From: Steromphala cineraria
Taxonomy: Eukaryota; Mollusca; Gastropoda; Trochida; Trochidae
Length of the DNA: 64,000 nucleotides
Direction: 5' to 3'
Assembly (NCBI GenBank): GCA_916613615.1
Contig: OU744731.1
Location: 14,204,726 to 14,268,725, forward strand
A program made the position numbers and the translations under genes. Each line of letters begins with the position of its first letter. The first letter of the stretch is position 1. The notes under the pieces were generated by a model. It was not told where the DNA came from. It saw only the letters and a program-made list of their open reading frames with translations, and did no database searches. Below, in pieces: positions 1 to 9,475 of this stretch.

Positions 1-271
1 TCTTGGCCTCACACCTTCGCTAAGACGGGCCACGTTCACTCAGTTAACAAATACGTGCAATGATCCGAAGATAGCAAGATCTAATTCACAAACGCAAATT
101 TCTACTCTTTACTTGGATAACAACGATATACATCTTGCAGATTCTCTCCAATCTTACGTCGTACGGGTGTTCAACTTCATCCCTGGGACGACCTTGAACT
201 CTGTACCCCTGACGGAAGGACTGTGCTACAAGGTCGGGGTCACAGCCGGAAGTGTTGATAGAACCCTCCAG
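1..271 (+). CDS. HYKK: Hydroxylysine kinase-like gene, internal exon (5' end beyond the window)
   Basis: This is the first visible coding exon of an aminoglycoside-phosphotransferase-fold kinase of the HYKK family, which in animals phosphorylates 5-hydroxy-L-lysine using GTP during lysine and collagen breakdown. The reading frame (codons starting at position 2) is open from the window edge. It contains the stretch SYVVRVFNFIPGTTLNSVP, equivalent to the SYLVRLLTYLPG block of the kinase N-lobe, and ends in DRTLQ. The donor is CAG|GTACCG at 271/272. It splices in phase 0 to the exon at 3284, giving TLQ-GFQHPGF as expected for the family. A possible acceptor CTTGCAG ends at 140, so the exon could begin at 141. 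I prefer a longer exon because the upstream residues ISTLYLDNND also fit the family. The catalytic residues are in the last exon. Confidence 0.8.
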
Positions 272-1195
272 GTACCGTACCATGATTACAACCTTACCAG
301 GATGTGTCAAATAAACTTTGAGCTTTGAGACATCTTGTTACAAAAGAAAGGGAACAGTCCTCTTCTTAAGATTTTGATTTCCAATCTGGCTTACAAAAAT
401 GTTGAAGTTAGGGATTCTCTTTTGATTAGGTAAACACTGTGTAATATATTGGTTTTGACAATCATCCGCATTCCCTTCCGTAGAGGTAGTTCAGTCACAA
501 ATATTGATCAAACCTACGTTCGAATAATACCAAAGTGCAGGTTTCCTGCAGTTTTCCAAGCGGCATTAATTTGCACAAAATACAACTTGAAAATGTTGGC
601 ATGGCAAGGGTGATTCTAGTCAGAAAGTATTTCATGATTCAAAATTATGACATAAAAGTTTATGATAGTACAAGTTACTAGGATTGATTCAAATCAGGTT
701 TCTCCTTTTATATCCTAATACTCGGCTTATTGGAGTCTAGATAAGCCTTTTTTAAAATCTCATTTACCTCTGTTGGGAGAGAATAAGACCTAAATTTAGT
801 CTCTTAAATATAATAATTCTCAAAAATACCTATTTTATTATATATAAGAAATGAGCCTTGGGGAATTGGAAATTTCAGTGTAGTTCACCGCAGATCTAGA
901 CTTGCTTTTATGGAGGTTTTATTAGGTCAACATAATATTAATTACAATCTGAGTGTAAGACTAGGAGAGACCCGGGGAATCAGAGTCATTGAAAGCCCTA
1001 TACATGTTCTATTGTAAACATATACGATATGTGGAAGGGCTGACACCATAAACACTTCAAGTGTTATGTCAAGAGCGCCTGTCTAATCTATAAATAGCCA
1101 CTCATCCCACGATCAATAACTGAATTTGGATCTACATGTTATAACGGGGTTTAATCTATACAAAGCGAACAAGCTGGTTATATTCTATTAAGGAT
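272..1195 (+). other. HYKK intron, part before the fold-back element
   Basis: This is the first part of the 3,012-bp intron between the exons ending at 271 and starting at 3284. It is AT-rich. I see no reading frame, RNA gene or repeat structure in it that I can support. Confidence 0.6.
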
Positions 1196-1200
1196 CTACA

Positions 1201-2915
1201 CACTGTCGTGTACCAGGTAAGGAGTGGACTAATAGCAATGGCGGACGGGACAGGTCAACAGAGGTAGGTGTCTGCTTTCAGTGCTCCCTTCTCCTAATCG
1301 ACGAGGTTTAAATGGTCACCTTTAACTGTGGTAATCAGGAATAGAATCTTAAATACATTCCCTATGAGTTTTGGTTCACAAACTGCAAGAAATGTGCGTA
1401 TTTAAGATGTCAAATTGATGTTTATCTCACTTTCATTTTCGAAGCGGAGGGGAGACTTTTAAATGCCTTTTTTCATGCCCTTAACGACCTTGAATCTCAT
1501 ACATGTTGTCGCGCATATCAGTGCTTGGTAATAATAAAGATTTCTGTTCAATTTGAACTAATTTGGTTCAGAAACTACGAAGTGATTGACAAAATAACAA
1601 ATCAACATGGCAGCGGAGTGGACTCGCCGAATAATCGGCGGAGTGGACCCAGAAAGTCGGGTAGGGAGGGGACATTTTTGGATATGGAGGGGACACATTT
1701 GGATAGGGAAGGGACATCACTTTTAAATTGTATGCTGTAGTTGAGACAATACCCATGGTAATACACAAACTCCTTTGTAAAGTTAGCCTAATGAAATCCA
1801 CAGAAGACGTAATCTAGTTTCATAAGCATTATCATCAATCTTTTCGTTTAAAATGATTGAAAAAATGGTTTCTCTTTTCTTTTCTGCAGAATTTACCGTT
1901 GCTGCCGTTGTCAAATCACTGCAAAACAGCCGCAACACATTATAGATCACTGCGTACCACCTATTACAAACATTGAAAATGGAAATAGAATGTTTAGAGC
2001 CGTCAAGTGGATAATTAGACTATCAAATAGTTCCATATATGATATAAGTATAGGCATCGACGAGACTTTCAATGTTGACGATGAGTCACTTGATTTGTGC
2101 ATCACCAAGTCCGTAGATGCATCTGTGCTCAATCTCTCATTAGTCCCAGAAAGCCTTTTTGCTAAAAAACTGAAATGTTCAACGCCACCATCAGCAAAAT
2201 GTGATTTGACAACGGCAGCAACGGAAACGTTCTCCGGGTAGAGAAACCTCTATTTCACTCATTTGTAAATGAAAAGGTTGAAGATAATGCTTATGAAACT
2301 AGATTACGTCTTCTGTGGATTTCATTTGGCTAACTTTACAAAGGAGTTTGTGTATTACCATGGGTATTGTCTCAACTACAGCATACAATTTAAAAGTGAT
2401 GTCCCTTCCCTATCCAAATGTGTCCCCTCCATATCCAAAAATGTCCCCTCCCTACCCGACTTCCTGGGTCCACTCCGCCGATTATTCGGCGAGTCCACTC
2501 CGCTGCCATGTTGATTTGTTATTTTGTCAATAACTTCGTAGTTTCTGAACCAAATTAGTTCAAATTGAACAGAAATCTTTATTATAACCAAGCACTGATA
2601 TGCGCGACAACATGTATGAGATTCAAGGTCGTTAAGGGCATGAAAAAAGGCATTTAAAAGTCTCCCCTCCGCTTCGAAAATGAAAGTGAGATAAACATCA
2701 ATTTGACATCTTAAATACGCACATTTTTTGCAGTTTGTGAACCAAAACTCATAGGGAATGTATTTAAGATTATATTCCTGATTACCACAGTTAAAGGTGA
2801 CCATCTAAACCTCGTCGATTAGGAGAAGGGAGCACTGAAAGCAGACACCTACCTCTGTTGACCTGTCCCGTCCGCCATTGCTATTAGTCCACTCCTTACC
2901 TGGTACACGACAGTG
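1201..2915. mobile_element. Fold-back DNA transposon with about 715-bp terminal inverted repeats, inside the HYKK intron
   Basis: Positions 1201-1919 and 2201-2915 are near-identical inverted copies separated by a 281-bp loop. The element begins CACTGTCGTGTACCAGG, ends with its reverse complement, and is flanked by a 5-bp direct repeat CTACA at 1196-1200 and 2916-2920, which I read as the target-site duplication. Each arm carries a short repeated motif (GAGTGGAC, then several GGAGGGGACA-like steps) and an internal hairpin CGCCGAATAATCGGCG. No transposase is visible, so the element is non-autonomous. CAC termini with a 5-bp duplication are compatible with the Transib/RAG-like group. Other CAC-ended groups such as CMC usually make shorter duplications. 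The assignment is an inference. Reading frames on the arms are mirror images of each other and are probably not genes. Confidence 0.85.
1949..2241 (+). other. Open reading frame in the loop of the fold-back element, unknown function
   Basis: The unique loop of the fold-back element, running slightly into the right arm, has an open frame from about 1949 (just after a TAG) to a TAG at 2239-2241, with an ATG at 1990. The peptide from the ATG is about 83 residues (begins MFRAVKWIIRLSNSSIYD), acidic in the middle, with no motif I recognise. A pyrimidine-rich acceptor-like site (TTTTCTGCAG) lies at about 1880-1889. It may be captured host sequence, a relic of an element gene, or chance. Confidence 0.25.
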
Positions 2916-3197
2916 CTACATGGGGCTGGAAAAAGTACCCAGAGTAACTGGAAATAAGTCATTGTGAACCTATTTCCTCCTTTCGTAAACAACTGTTTAT
3001 CACAATACCATATGGCTTTACTTAACAGTCCGATCTGTATGGTTTGAGCAACAGCCCGAGCTATATTTAATAATTTGAGATTGAAAGCCTTTAGAGTAAC
3101 CAAAACGTACAAGATCTCTTTATTAACTGACGCTTTTGAATTGAACAAATCCAACAGTGTGACCCTTTCAAGAAATGTCATTCTTCATGTTTTCATG

Positions 3198-3260
3198 CAA
3201 TCTCATTCAAATCAGATCGAAACTTAGAAATGTAGTTTCGATCTGATTTGAATGAGATTG
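3198..3260. repeat. Perfect 26-bp inverted repeat next to a splice acceptor
   Basis: Arms 3198-3223 and 3235-3260 are exact reverse complements (CAATCTCATTCAAATCAGAT and its continuation) around an 11-nt loop. The right arm ends 23 bp before the HYKK exon start at 3284, so the hairpin would sit in the polypyrimidine/branch-site neighbourhood of the pre-mRNA. It is outside the fold-back element. It may be a tiny palindromic element or a relic. Confidence 0.85.
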
Positions 3261-3283
3261 TTTTTAAATATAGTTTCTTCTAG

Positions 3284-3458
3284 GGTTTTCAACATCCGGG
3301 TTTCGATGGATATCACCGGAAGTGGCACATGGACTGTATCGGGAGACTGGAGCACGTGCTGCACGTGGTTGAGAACATCGAGGATAGACAGTTGGCCAGG
3401 GACGTCTTCAACGAGTTCTCATCTCGCATAATTGATAACATGCAGGCTTTACAGAGTG
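3284..3458 (+). CDS. HYKK: Hydroxylysine kinase-like gene, penultimate exon
   Basis: The acceptor is TTTCTTCTAG at 3274-3283 and the donor is AGTG|GTGAGG at 3458/3459. The 175-nt exon joins in phase 0 to the exon ending at 271 and in phase 1 to the exon at 3963. It encodes GFQHPGFDGYHRKWHMDCI followed by a helical stretch ending NMQALQS. This matches the HYKK segment between the N-lobe and the catalytic loop, where the family has a conserved FHHP-like motif and a W/F residue after a basic patch. The phase agreement at both ends and the continuous family similarity make the exon secure. Confidence 0.85.
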
Positions 3459-3962
3459 GTGAGGGAATTTCTAACATAAAGTCTTAACGTTTAATATAAA
3501 GAAAGACGCTGCGAGTTGTTTGGGTGACGTATTCAAACACTTATGGAACATTTATAACAGAGACTGCGTTGAGAGTTGCTTGACTTAACTTGATATTTAC
3601 AGAATCGTGTCAAAGTGGCATTCATATTTTCATAACGACCGTTTCACGTTTTGATCTCAATTGAATTTCTCTAAGTTTACTTGCATCATACTGATATCAA
3701 TGAGAAAATATGTTTTTGAAAACGATTAACTGAGAATATAACCACCCAATTTGGTGTAGTGAATCAAACTTAAGATGCTATAACGCCCATATATTTTTGA
3801 AACAAGATATTTAGATATCATATAAAAAATTTAAAATAGTAGGGAAACGTGTTACCTTATTCAGAATTGAATATGTGATCATATTAAGTACCTTATCACT
3901 TGTCTTTGGCCTAACCTTAACTTTTAGAAACAATTATTCTATCACCTAATCGTTCATTTCAG

Positions 3963-4432
3963 GAATCATTCACGGAGACTTCAACGACGAAAATGTTCTT
4001 GTGAGCAAACACACTACTCGTGACGTCTGGAACGACGAGTACAAAGTGGCCGCCATCTTGGATTATGGCGACAGCATGGTTGCGCCTTACGTATTCGAAG
4101 TTGCCATAGCAATGGCCTATATGATCTTATATGGAGATAACATTCCAGTTTTGTCGGCATCAGGGCATGTGCTGGCAGGGTATTTGACAAAAATGACTCT
4201 AGCAGAGGAAGAAATGTCCTTGTTGAAATTGTGCGTGTGCGCGCGCATGGCCCAGTCCTTTGTGATTGGTTCATATAGTTACTGGATGAACCCAAGTGAG
4301 GATTATACCCTTAAAACTGCCAATAAGGGATGGCCAGTTCTACGAAAGCTGTGGAATATGGATACCAAAGAGGTTGTTCAAACATGGAAAGAAATTAGGC
4401 ACACTTGTCATGCCAAAGTAAATAACCAGTGA
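3963..4432 (+). CDS. HYKK: Hydroxylysine kinase-like gene, last exon with the catalytic loop
   Basis: The acceptor TTCATTTCAG ends at 3962 and the stop TGA is at 4430-4432. The exon opens with GIIHGDFNDENVL, which is the catalytic loop of the APH/choline-kinase fold (H-G-D-x-N-x-x-N; the Asp is the catalytic base and the second Asn binds metal). About 25 residues on is ILDYGD, the metal-binding D-x-G-D segment. Then comes the helix-rich C-lobe (APYVFEVAIAMAYMIL), ending near QTWKEIRHTCHAKVNNQ. Three exons together give about 260-300 residues of a protein that is usually about 370, so the missing part is the N-terminal region. All catalytic residues I can check are intact, so the gene looks functional. 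It converges on the glutaredoxin gene. Confidence 0.88.
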
Positions 4433-5069
4433 CGGGATGTTTTCGAGTTTTTTCAAATATATAAGGTTATTTGAGAAGACTTACAAGTCAAGATGACCTG
4501 ATAAGTAAAAGATGAAACTTCGTAACTGATATTGCTCTGGCAATCACAGTTTTTAGAAATAGATGTTGAAACGTTGATATCGGACACACCAATACATGAT
4601 GACAGAAAAGGTAATCTCTGAACAAAAGCGGTTACGATGTTCAAACAAGGGCAGATATAGGAAGTATTGTCCATCTGATAACTACATGTTTCTTAGTGGA
4701 TTTATAGAGTATTGAACTCATTCACTGCAATGGGACAATAGCTCGTTTTACGATCATGAAAGGGATCTTGTGAAAACGAAAATAGATAAAACAATTGCTA
4801 TGGCAACGATTTTCACAAAAAGTGGCATTTCTTAATGAGAAGTATCTGCATTATACTAACATATTTTATTAGTGACCTGACGTTTAGTCTTCTACGTTGA
4901 AGAGAATTGTTATGTATATGGTTATAAGTCGATGAAATACGGTATTTCATGTACCATGAATTGATGTTATAATGTAATTTTAAAATAGTTATTTCCTGTA
5001 TGATAACGATTAACGATCGAAGCTATTTTGTTTAGGTCAATCGGTGAAGAAAAGGCATATCTAAATTTA

Positions 5070-5115
5070 AATAAAAGTAGACTGCGTATAAAAGATGAGA
5101 TATAAATGTAATAAA
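5070..5115 (+). promoter_or_regulatory. Candidate polyadenylation signals of the HYKK gene
   Basis: AATAAA occurs at 5070-5075 and again at 5110-5115, about 640-680 nt after the HYKK stop codon and before the 3' end of the opposing glutaredoxin gene. Position and hexamer fit. Use of either site is inferred. Confidence 0.4.
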
Positions 5116-5407
5116 CATCTACACACCAGGCTATCAAATCAACATTATGCACATATCATTTTGATATCGTGCATACATCTGCAATTTCAATTTTATGAGC
5201 ATGTTTCATTCTAACCGTGAATATATTCAGTAACAAGTAAATACAGATGTAAACCAAAGCATAGGTGAACAAAAACTGTTTTCCATTGTGGCTCTAATGT
5301 ATAGTGCTAAAAATATGTTTGAAAAATATAATAACCAATACTTTACTCGCATAAATGATTCAACTATTTATGCGAAATAAATAATATACGAGTCGGACAA
5401 TATCAGA

Positions 5408-5413
5408 TTTATT
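5408..5413 (-). promoter_or_regulatory. Candidate polyadenylation signal of the glutaredoxin gene
   Basis: TTTATT on the plus strand reads AATAAA on the minus strand, about 120 nt beyond the glutaredoxin stop codon. This would leave about 300 bp between the ends of the two convergent genes. Confidence 0.45.
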
Positions 5414-5531
5414 CTATGTAGACCAGATATTAACAGTTATTAACTGCATCAAGCAAATAATATCACAATTTCGAATCATTGTCCGGGGATAGTAAAAAAT
5501 CTTCATATAAAGTCTAATAGTGACTCTTGAG

Positions 5532-5630
5532 TCATTTGTCGAGAAGTTGCTTGAGTTCCCCGCTTCTGTCCATGGCAGCCGTCTCGTCCCCACCACCGAT
5601 ACACTTGCCGTTGATAAACACACGGGGTAC
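5532..5630 (-). CDS. Dithiol glutaredoxin, exon 2
   Basis: The minus-strand acceptor AG is at 5632-5631 and the stop TGA at 5534-5532. The exon encodes VPRVFINGKCIGGGDETAAM then DRSGELKQLLDK. This is the C-terminal half of a thioredoxin-fold glutaredoxin: the cis-proline V-P-R-V-F segment that contacts glutathione, the G-K-C-I-G-G-G-D loop that binds the gamma-glutamyl end of glutathione, and the final helix. Joined in phase 0 to exon 1 (GARS-VPRVF) it gives a protein of 103 residues, the normal length for cytosolic Grx1/Grx2-type proteins. There is no membrane or targeting segment. Confidence 0.92.
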   Translation of the reverse strand, partial: VPRVFINGKCIGGGDETAAMDRSGELKQLLDK

Positions 5631-5911
5631 CTGTGGATAGATAGTCATATATATTGATAATCATTCACCTCCAATATATTTGCAAACATGGCATAGTGAA
5701 AATAGCATATTCAATTTACAAGTCTAGCTATACCATTGAGTCAACTGCATATGCTACATGAATGTTAAGGAATCTGAGGTAACTGTAATTGTGTGATATT
5801 ATATCATATATTTACATAATGAATTTGTATATATGATTATGGAAAACATTGTCATAATTGAATATTGGAACAGAAAAAGACAGAATTATGAAAACAAAAT
5901 TATGTCAACGA

Positions 5912-6155
5912 ACTACTACTGCTGCTGCTGCTGCTTCTACAACTACTACTGCACTACTTCTTTTACTGCTACTACTATTACTGCTACTATGCTATCATCA
6001 CAATTGGTATTACTTCTATTACTACTTTTACTACTATTACCTCTACTACTACTACTGCTGCTACTTCTTCCGCTGTCGCTTCTTCTTGTACTATCACTAC
6101 TACTACTACTAACTACTACAACTACTTCTACTACTACTTCTACTACTACTACTAC
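5912..6155. repeat. Imperfect (ACT/TAC)n trinucleotide microsatellite in the glutaredoxin intron
   Basis: About 240 bp of interrupted ACT, GCT, TTC and TAC triplets lie in the intron at 5631-7467. Three reading frames stay open across it (poly-Leu, poly-Tyr/Thr), but they are consequences of the triplet repeat and not genes. Confidence 0.95.
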
Positions 6156-6880
6156 ATTGTGAAAACACGCCTGCACTACTACAAATCAAGTTGACTTAAG
6201 ATACGTGTATTTATATTGTACTGTCAAAACACTACATTGTTGCCCTCACCTTTTTTTGACTGTACCCGTTAAGTGCAATTTCATTTGCGAAATGTATTCC
6301 AGATTATACTGTTATAAGCATTGAGCCTTTGGCGTGCATAGGTTAAATACAATACATACTGCTATAAATCTAATGACTAAAGATGTTTACAGCTCGAAAC
6401 CTTCATAATACGAGAGTACATAAATTCATTCTCATAATTGATCGCAGCAATTTGTTTACAACAAACCATGGGATTAACTTGAGCAGACCTAACAACAGCG
6501 AATTAGCATATCAAGTGAGAGACCCACGTTATATCATGAAACACGAGATAACAGGGCATGACACTATCATTATGATTATATGCATGCTCAACTACAAAGG
6601 GACAATGTTCTGGATTATATAAGCCAACTGATCCGTGACATGAGGAAAGGCGGAACTCAAAAAGGATCACGATGTTTTCACTAAGAAATAAACAAATTAA
6701 ACTTTGCAATGCAAGCTATTGAGAGAGCTAGGTAATATTATTTAACGAACCGTTATGATACTGATAATAGAATTTTGTAAGGCCTATCACGTATTCATTT
6801 ACACAAAAACGTAGGCCTATATAATGCAGTAGTAGCCCTGCCACAGTATGTGCATTGACAGTAAGTCATCATTAAGCAAA

Positions 6881-6883
<3 letters not shown>

Positions 6884-6915
<32 letters not shown>
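6884..6915. repeat. (TA)16 microsatellite
   Basis: Sixteen uninterrupted TA dinucleotides lie in the glutaredoxin intron. Confidence 0.97.
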
Positions 6916-6920
<5 letters not shown>

Positions 6921-7467
6921 CCAGATTGATATCCGGATCAGACACGTTTGGTACGGATGCGTTATGTTCAACTGATATATGATAGTGCAAACGGTAATTT
7001 TGATAATTTATAAATATTCAGTCTGCTGCTGTTATGATATAGATAATTAGACGTTAAGTAAAACCCAGCCTCTTTAGCTATAATCGAGTCTATTTCTAGT
7101 CCTATTACTTCTAAGGGTTCTTTATATTTTATAGGCCTATATTTATGACATAATGATAACCCTCTGAAGTAAAAACGATACATCGCTCTCTCGTTAAGAT
7201 TTCGAATAGACTTGCACTCAGTCTAGCCCATATTGTAACATATTGTCAGTAGTAACACGACCACATATGTTTAACATCAATTAGATTTTAGATAACATTG
7301 GCAAGTTATAAATGATTACAGCATAACACAGTATATCGAATATTATTAAATGATTATGTTTATAGTAACATCCATAATACATTTGATTCCACAAACAGGT
7401 TCAACTATGTTAAATTATGTGGTTTAATAATGTTAATTTACAGATAATAAAATAAAGGTAAACCTAC

Positions 7468-7680
7468 AGATCTGGCACCAGTCATCTTTCTGAGGCAGTC
7501 CTGAATCTCGCTACACTTCGGATCTTTGTCAATCTCCATAACCTCGTATTCATCAGCGCTCAGGTTGTACTTGCGCAGGACTGAAACAGCTTTTTGACAA
7601 AATGGACAGGACATCTTGGCAAACACCATGACTTTCTTACTGCTAATCTTTTGCTTAATCATAGCTTCAATGTCCGACAT
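7468..7680 (-). CDS. Dithiol glutaredoxin, exon 1
   Basis: Glutaredoxins reduce protein disulfides and glutathione mixed disulfides using glutathione. The start ATG is at 7680-7678 (context GAGAAAATGT, purine at -3). The 71-residue exon begins MSDIEAMIKQKISSKKVMVF and has the active site C25-P-F-C28 after a beta strand. CPFC is less common than CPYC but known in animal glutaredoxins. A basic residue (K22) precedes the active site and the exon ends in TGARS. The donor is TCT|GTAGGT at 7468/7467, with a 1,837-bp intron to exon 2. Both cysteines, the cis-Pro and the GG-D loop in exon 2 are present, so this should be an active dithiol enzyme. The lack of a targeting peptide suggests the cytosol. 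Confidence 0.93.
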
Positions 7681-8337
7681 TTTCTCGTGTGGTCTGTAAC
7701 GAACTCGGCGTGTTGACTGAGTGAGATCGAGGGGAAGTGCGTGTTCGCGTTATAGCGGGGTTCCTCAACTAGTACTTTCTCCTCTATGCGCTCCTGTGAT
7801 TGCGCCGTTTGTTACGTAATAGCACTCTGCAGTGAATATATCGATTTGTCTTTCTGATTCCTTTTAGATCGCTACCGCTTGTCTTCATTGATAGAACTGT
7901 ATATAAACTGTCTAAACGTTAGCTCACCAATATGATTTTATTGGATTCCAATTATGTTAAAAAGTTAAGCTGAAACAGTTCTACCAAATTACTACCCTCG
8001 ACTTCCATATAATGAAAGCCGGTGGAAAAGGTGAGATATTGAATTTTGTCTTTTTCGAACTGAAAATAACAATCCTTTGTACGTTTATAGCTTAGCCTAT
8101 TTAAAATTCAAGATTAGCTATATGTTGACACTTTCTCTAATACTTATGTATCATTTGACAACCAAGGTTACTGTTTCTATCAGTTTGATTAAAATCGACT
8201 TTGATTCGAGGAAAAAGTGTAAAAATATTATCTTTAGCGGGGTTCGAACCTCACCCAGTCCGGCTTTCCTCTCATTCACAGTCTGAAGGCACCCCTATTG
8301 CCCGCATGTTCTGACACAAGCTCATCTAGCCAATCGA
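7681..8337. other. Upstream region of the glutaredoxin gene
   Basis: The first 130 bp upstream (7681-7810) are more GC-rich than the surroundings and probably hold the 5' UTR and promoter, read on the minus strand. I see no clear TATA box. A tRNA B-box-like palindrome, GGTTCGAACC, is at 8241-8250 without a matching A-box, so it is at most a SINE relic. Confidence 0.4.
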
Positions 8338-8640
8338 AAGGAGCGCAGTGAAAGCTTCGGTATCCCTCAGGGGCAGGTAACTCCAGTGTACCATTCGTTA
8401 TACATAACCGCCGCTAAACGCTATTTAAAAACGAGGATGTGATTGGATAGCTTACGACTGAGTTTGTCTGCGCTAAACTGGTTATAACAACACGCGATAG
8501 AGGTGGGTGCATTCAGACCGAGACGGAGAGGATATCCCGAATGGTTCGAGCCCCAATAGAGACAATATTTGTTATAGTTTATTCCTCGGAGCACGGTCGA
8601 TTTTAATCAGACTGCTGTTTCTATCTATCGAAAGGAAATT
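8338..8640. repeat. Dispersed repeat family 1, copy 1
   Basis: This stretch is clearly homologous, with many substitutions, to 39340-39600. Shared blocks include GTGTACCATTCGTTAT, CGCTAAACGCTATTTAAAA, GGTTATAACA/GGTTACAGTC, GCATTCAGACC and TTATTCCTCGGA. No coding capacity or obvious termini are visible. Copy 1 contains the extra stretch CGAATGGTTCGAGCCCC, which is tRNA-like. Confidence 0.7.
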
Positions 8641-8894
8641 TAGATGTGTTTCATGAGCACTTGATTTTCCATATCATGTAATGTTTGACGCGATGTAGAA
8701 CAGCCGCTCAATTTCCAGCACATAACGTTGATGTAAATGAGATGCCGATAGTTGAATTTAAAAAAAATCTTATTTATTCATCCCCTAAAGACAATTATAT
8801 TATAATTTTTTTTTCAAGGACAATCCTATAACAGCCATTAATGTTCATGGAAGCAAACTTCACACAAATAGTTTACATGGATACTACTCAATGT

Positions 8895-9168
8895 ATCATT
8901 TCAAACGTGATCAACTCGTAACTGTCATTCTGACTGTAGCTATAGTCTACTGCTGTTGATAAGTTTAAACTATTGCGTTTGAGTGATTGACGTGCGTCAT
9001 TGTCAGGTTTTCGATCATTATCACGACTTAAAACTTTAGTGTTGATATACAGCATGGTCTTGCTCTAATATAATACTTTCCTGCAACAATATTTCTCGAT
9101 GAAATTGCACGTTTGGTGGAGTTTGTGATATTTGACCTTCAACAACTAACGGAGTTGCTCTTTATCAC
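8895..9168. mobile_element. Decayed right part of a TTAA MITE (AGAGACACTCCG family)
   Basis: Alignment by eye with the intact copy at 53012-53480 shows shared blocks: TAACTGTCATTCTGACTG, GATTGACGTGCGTCATTGTC, GGTTTTCGATCATTATCACG and GGAGTTTGTGATATTTGACC. A degenerate terminus, AACTAACGGAGTTGCTCTTTA, ends near 9165. The left end is not recognisable. A SINE starts right after it. Confidence 0.6.
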
Positions 9169-9475
9169 ACATAGTGGTTAGTGTGTTCGGCTTCGGATCA
9201 AGGGGTCCGTGCCAGGGGCTCGGTAACTTTGTCTGCTGTAGAGAACTGTTCTACACGCAGTAAGGTTTGGGTGCAATGCTACACTGAATTTCAGCTCAGG
9301 AGCACCCATGGTTTGCGAGTTCCAGTCGATGCTCGCAGGTTTCATCGCAATACATAGCCACAATGGTGTCGCGGGCTTTCTCCCTGTCATAATACTAGCA
9401 ACCGCAATAAAAGTGAAATACTCTTGAAAGCGGCGATAAACCCCAACTCACCTCACCTCGCCTTTAATATACAAT
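9168..9475 (+). mobile_element. tRNA-derived SINE
   Basis: The head reads TAGTGGTTAGTGTGTTCGGC, as in the A-box/D-arm part of tRNA-derived SINEs, then GGATCAAGGGGTCCGTGCC and GGGGCTCGG where a B-box region is expected. The body ends in TGAAATACTCTTGAAAGCGG, CGATAAACCCC and then ACTCACCTCACC repeats as a tail. The 3' half recurs at 56239-56390. The tail motif resembles bivalve/gastropod SINE ends I have seen, which is a recollection and not a search. No reading frame is expected. Confidence 0.7.

Noticed and set aside
2376..2804. A 142-codon minus-strand frame, with a partial mirror at 1525-1740
   Set aside because: It lies in the inverted arms of the fold-back transposon and has no domain. 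The left copy of the arm breaks the frame.
2849..3181. A 110-codon minus-strand frame
   Set aside because: It crosses the transposon boundary at 2915, so it mixes element and intron sequence. No motif is present.
5833..6176. Overlapping Leu-, Tyr- and Val/Ser-rich frames
   Set aside because: These are reading frames of the ACT/TAC microsatellite in the glutaredoxin intron.
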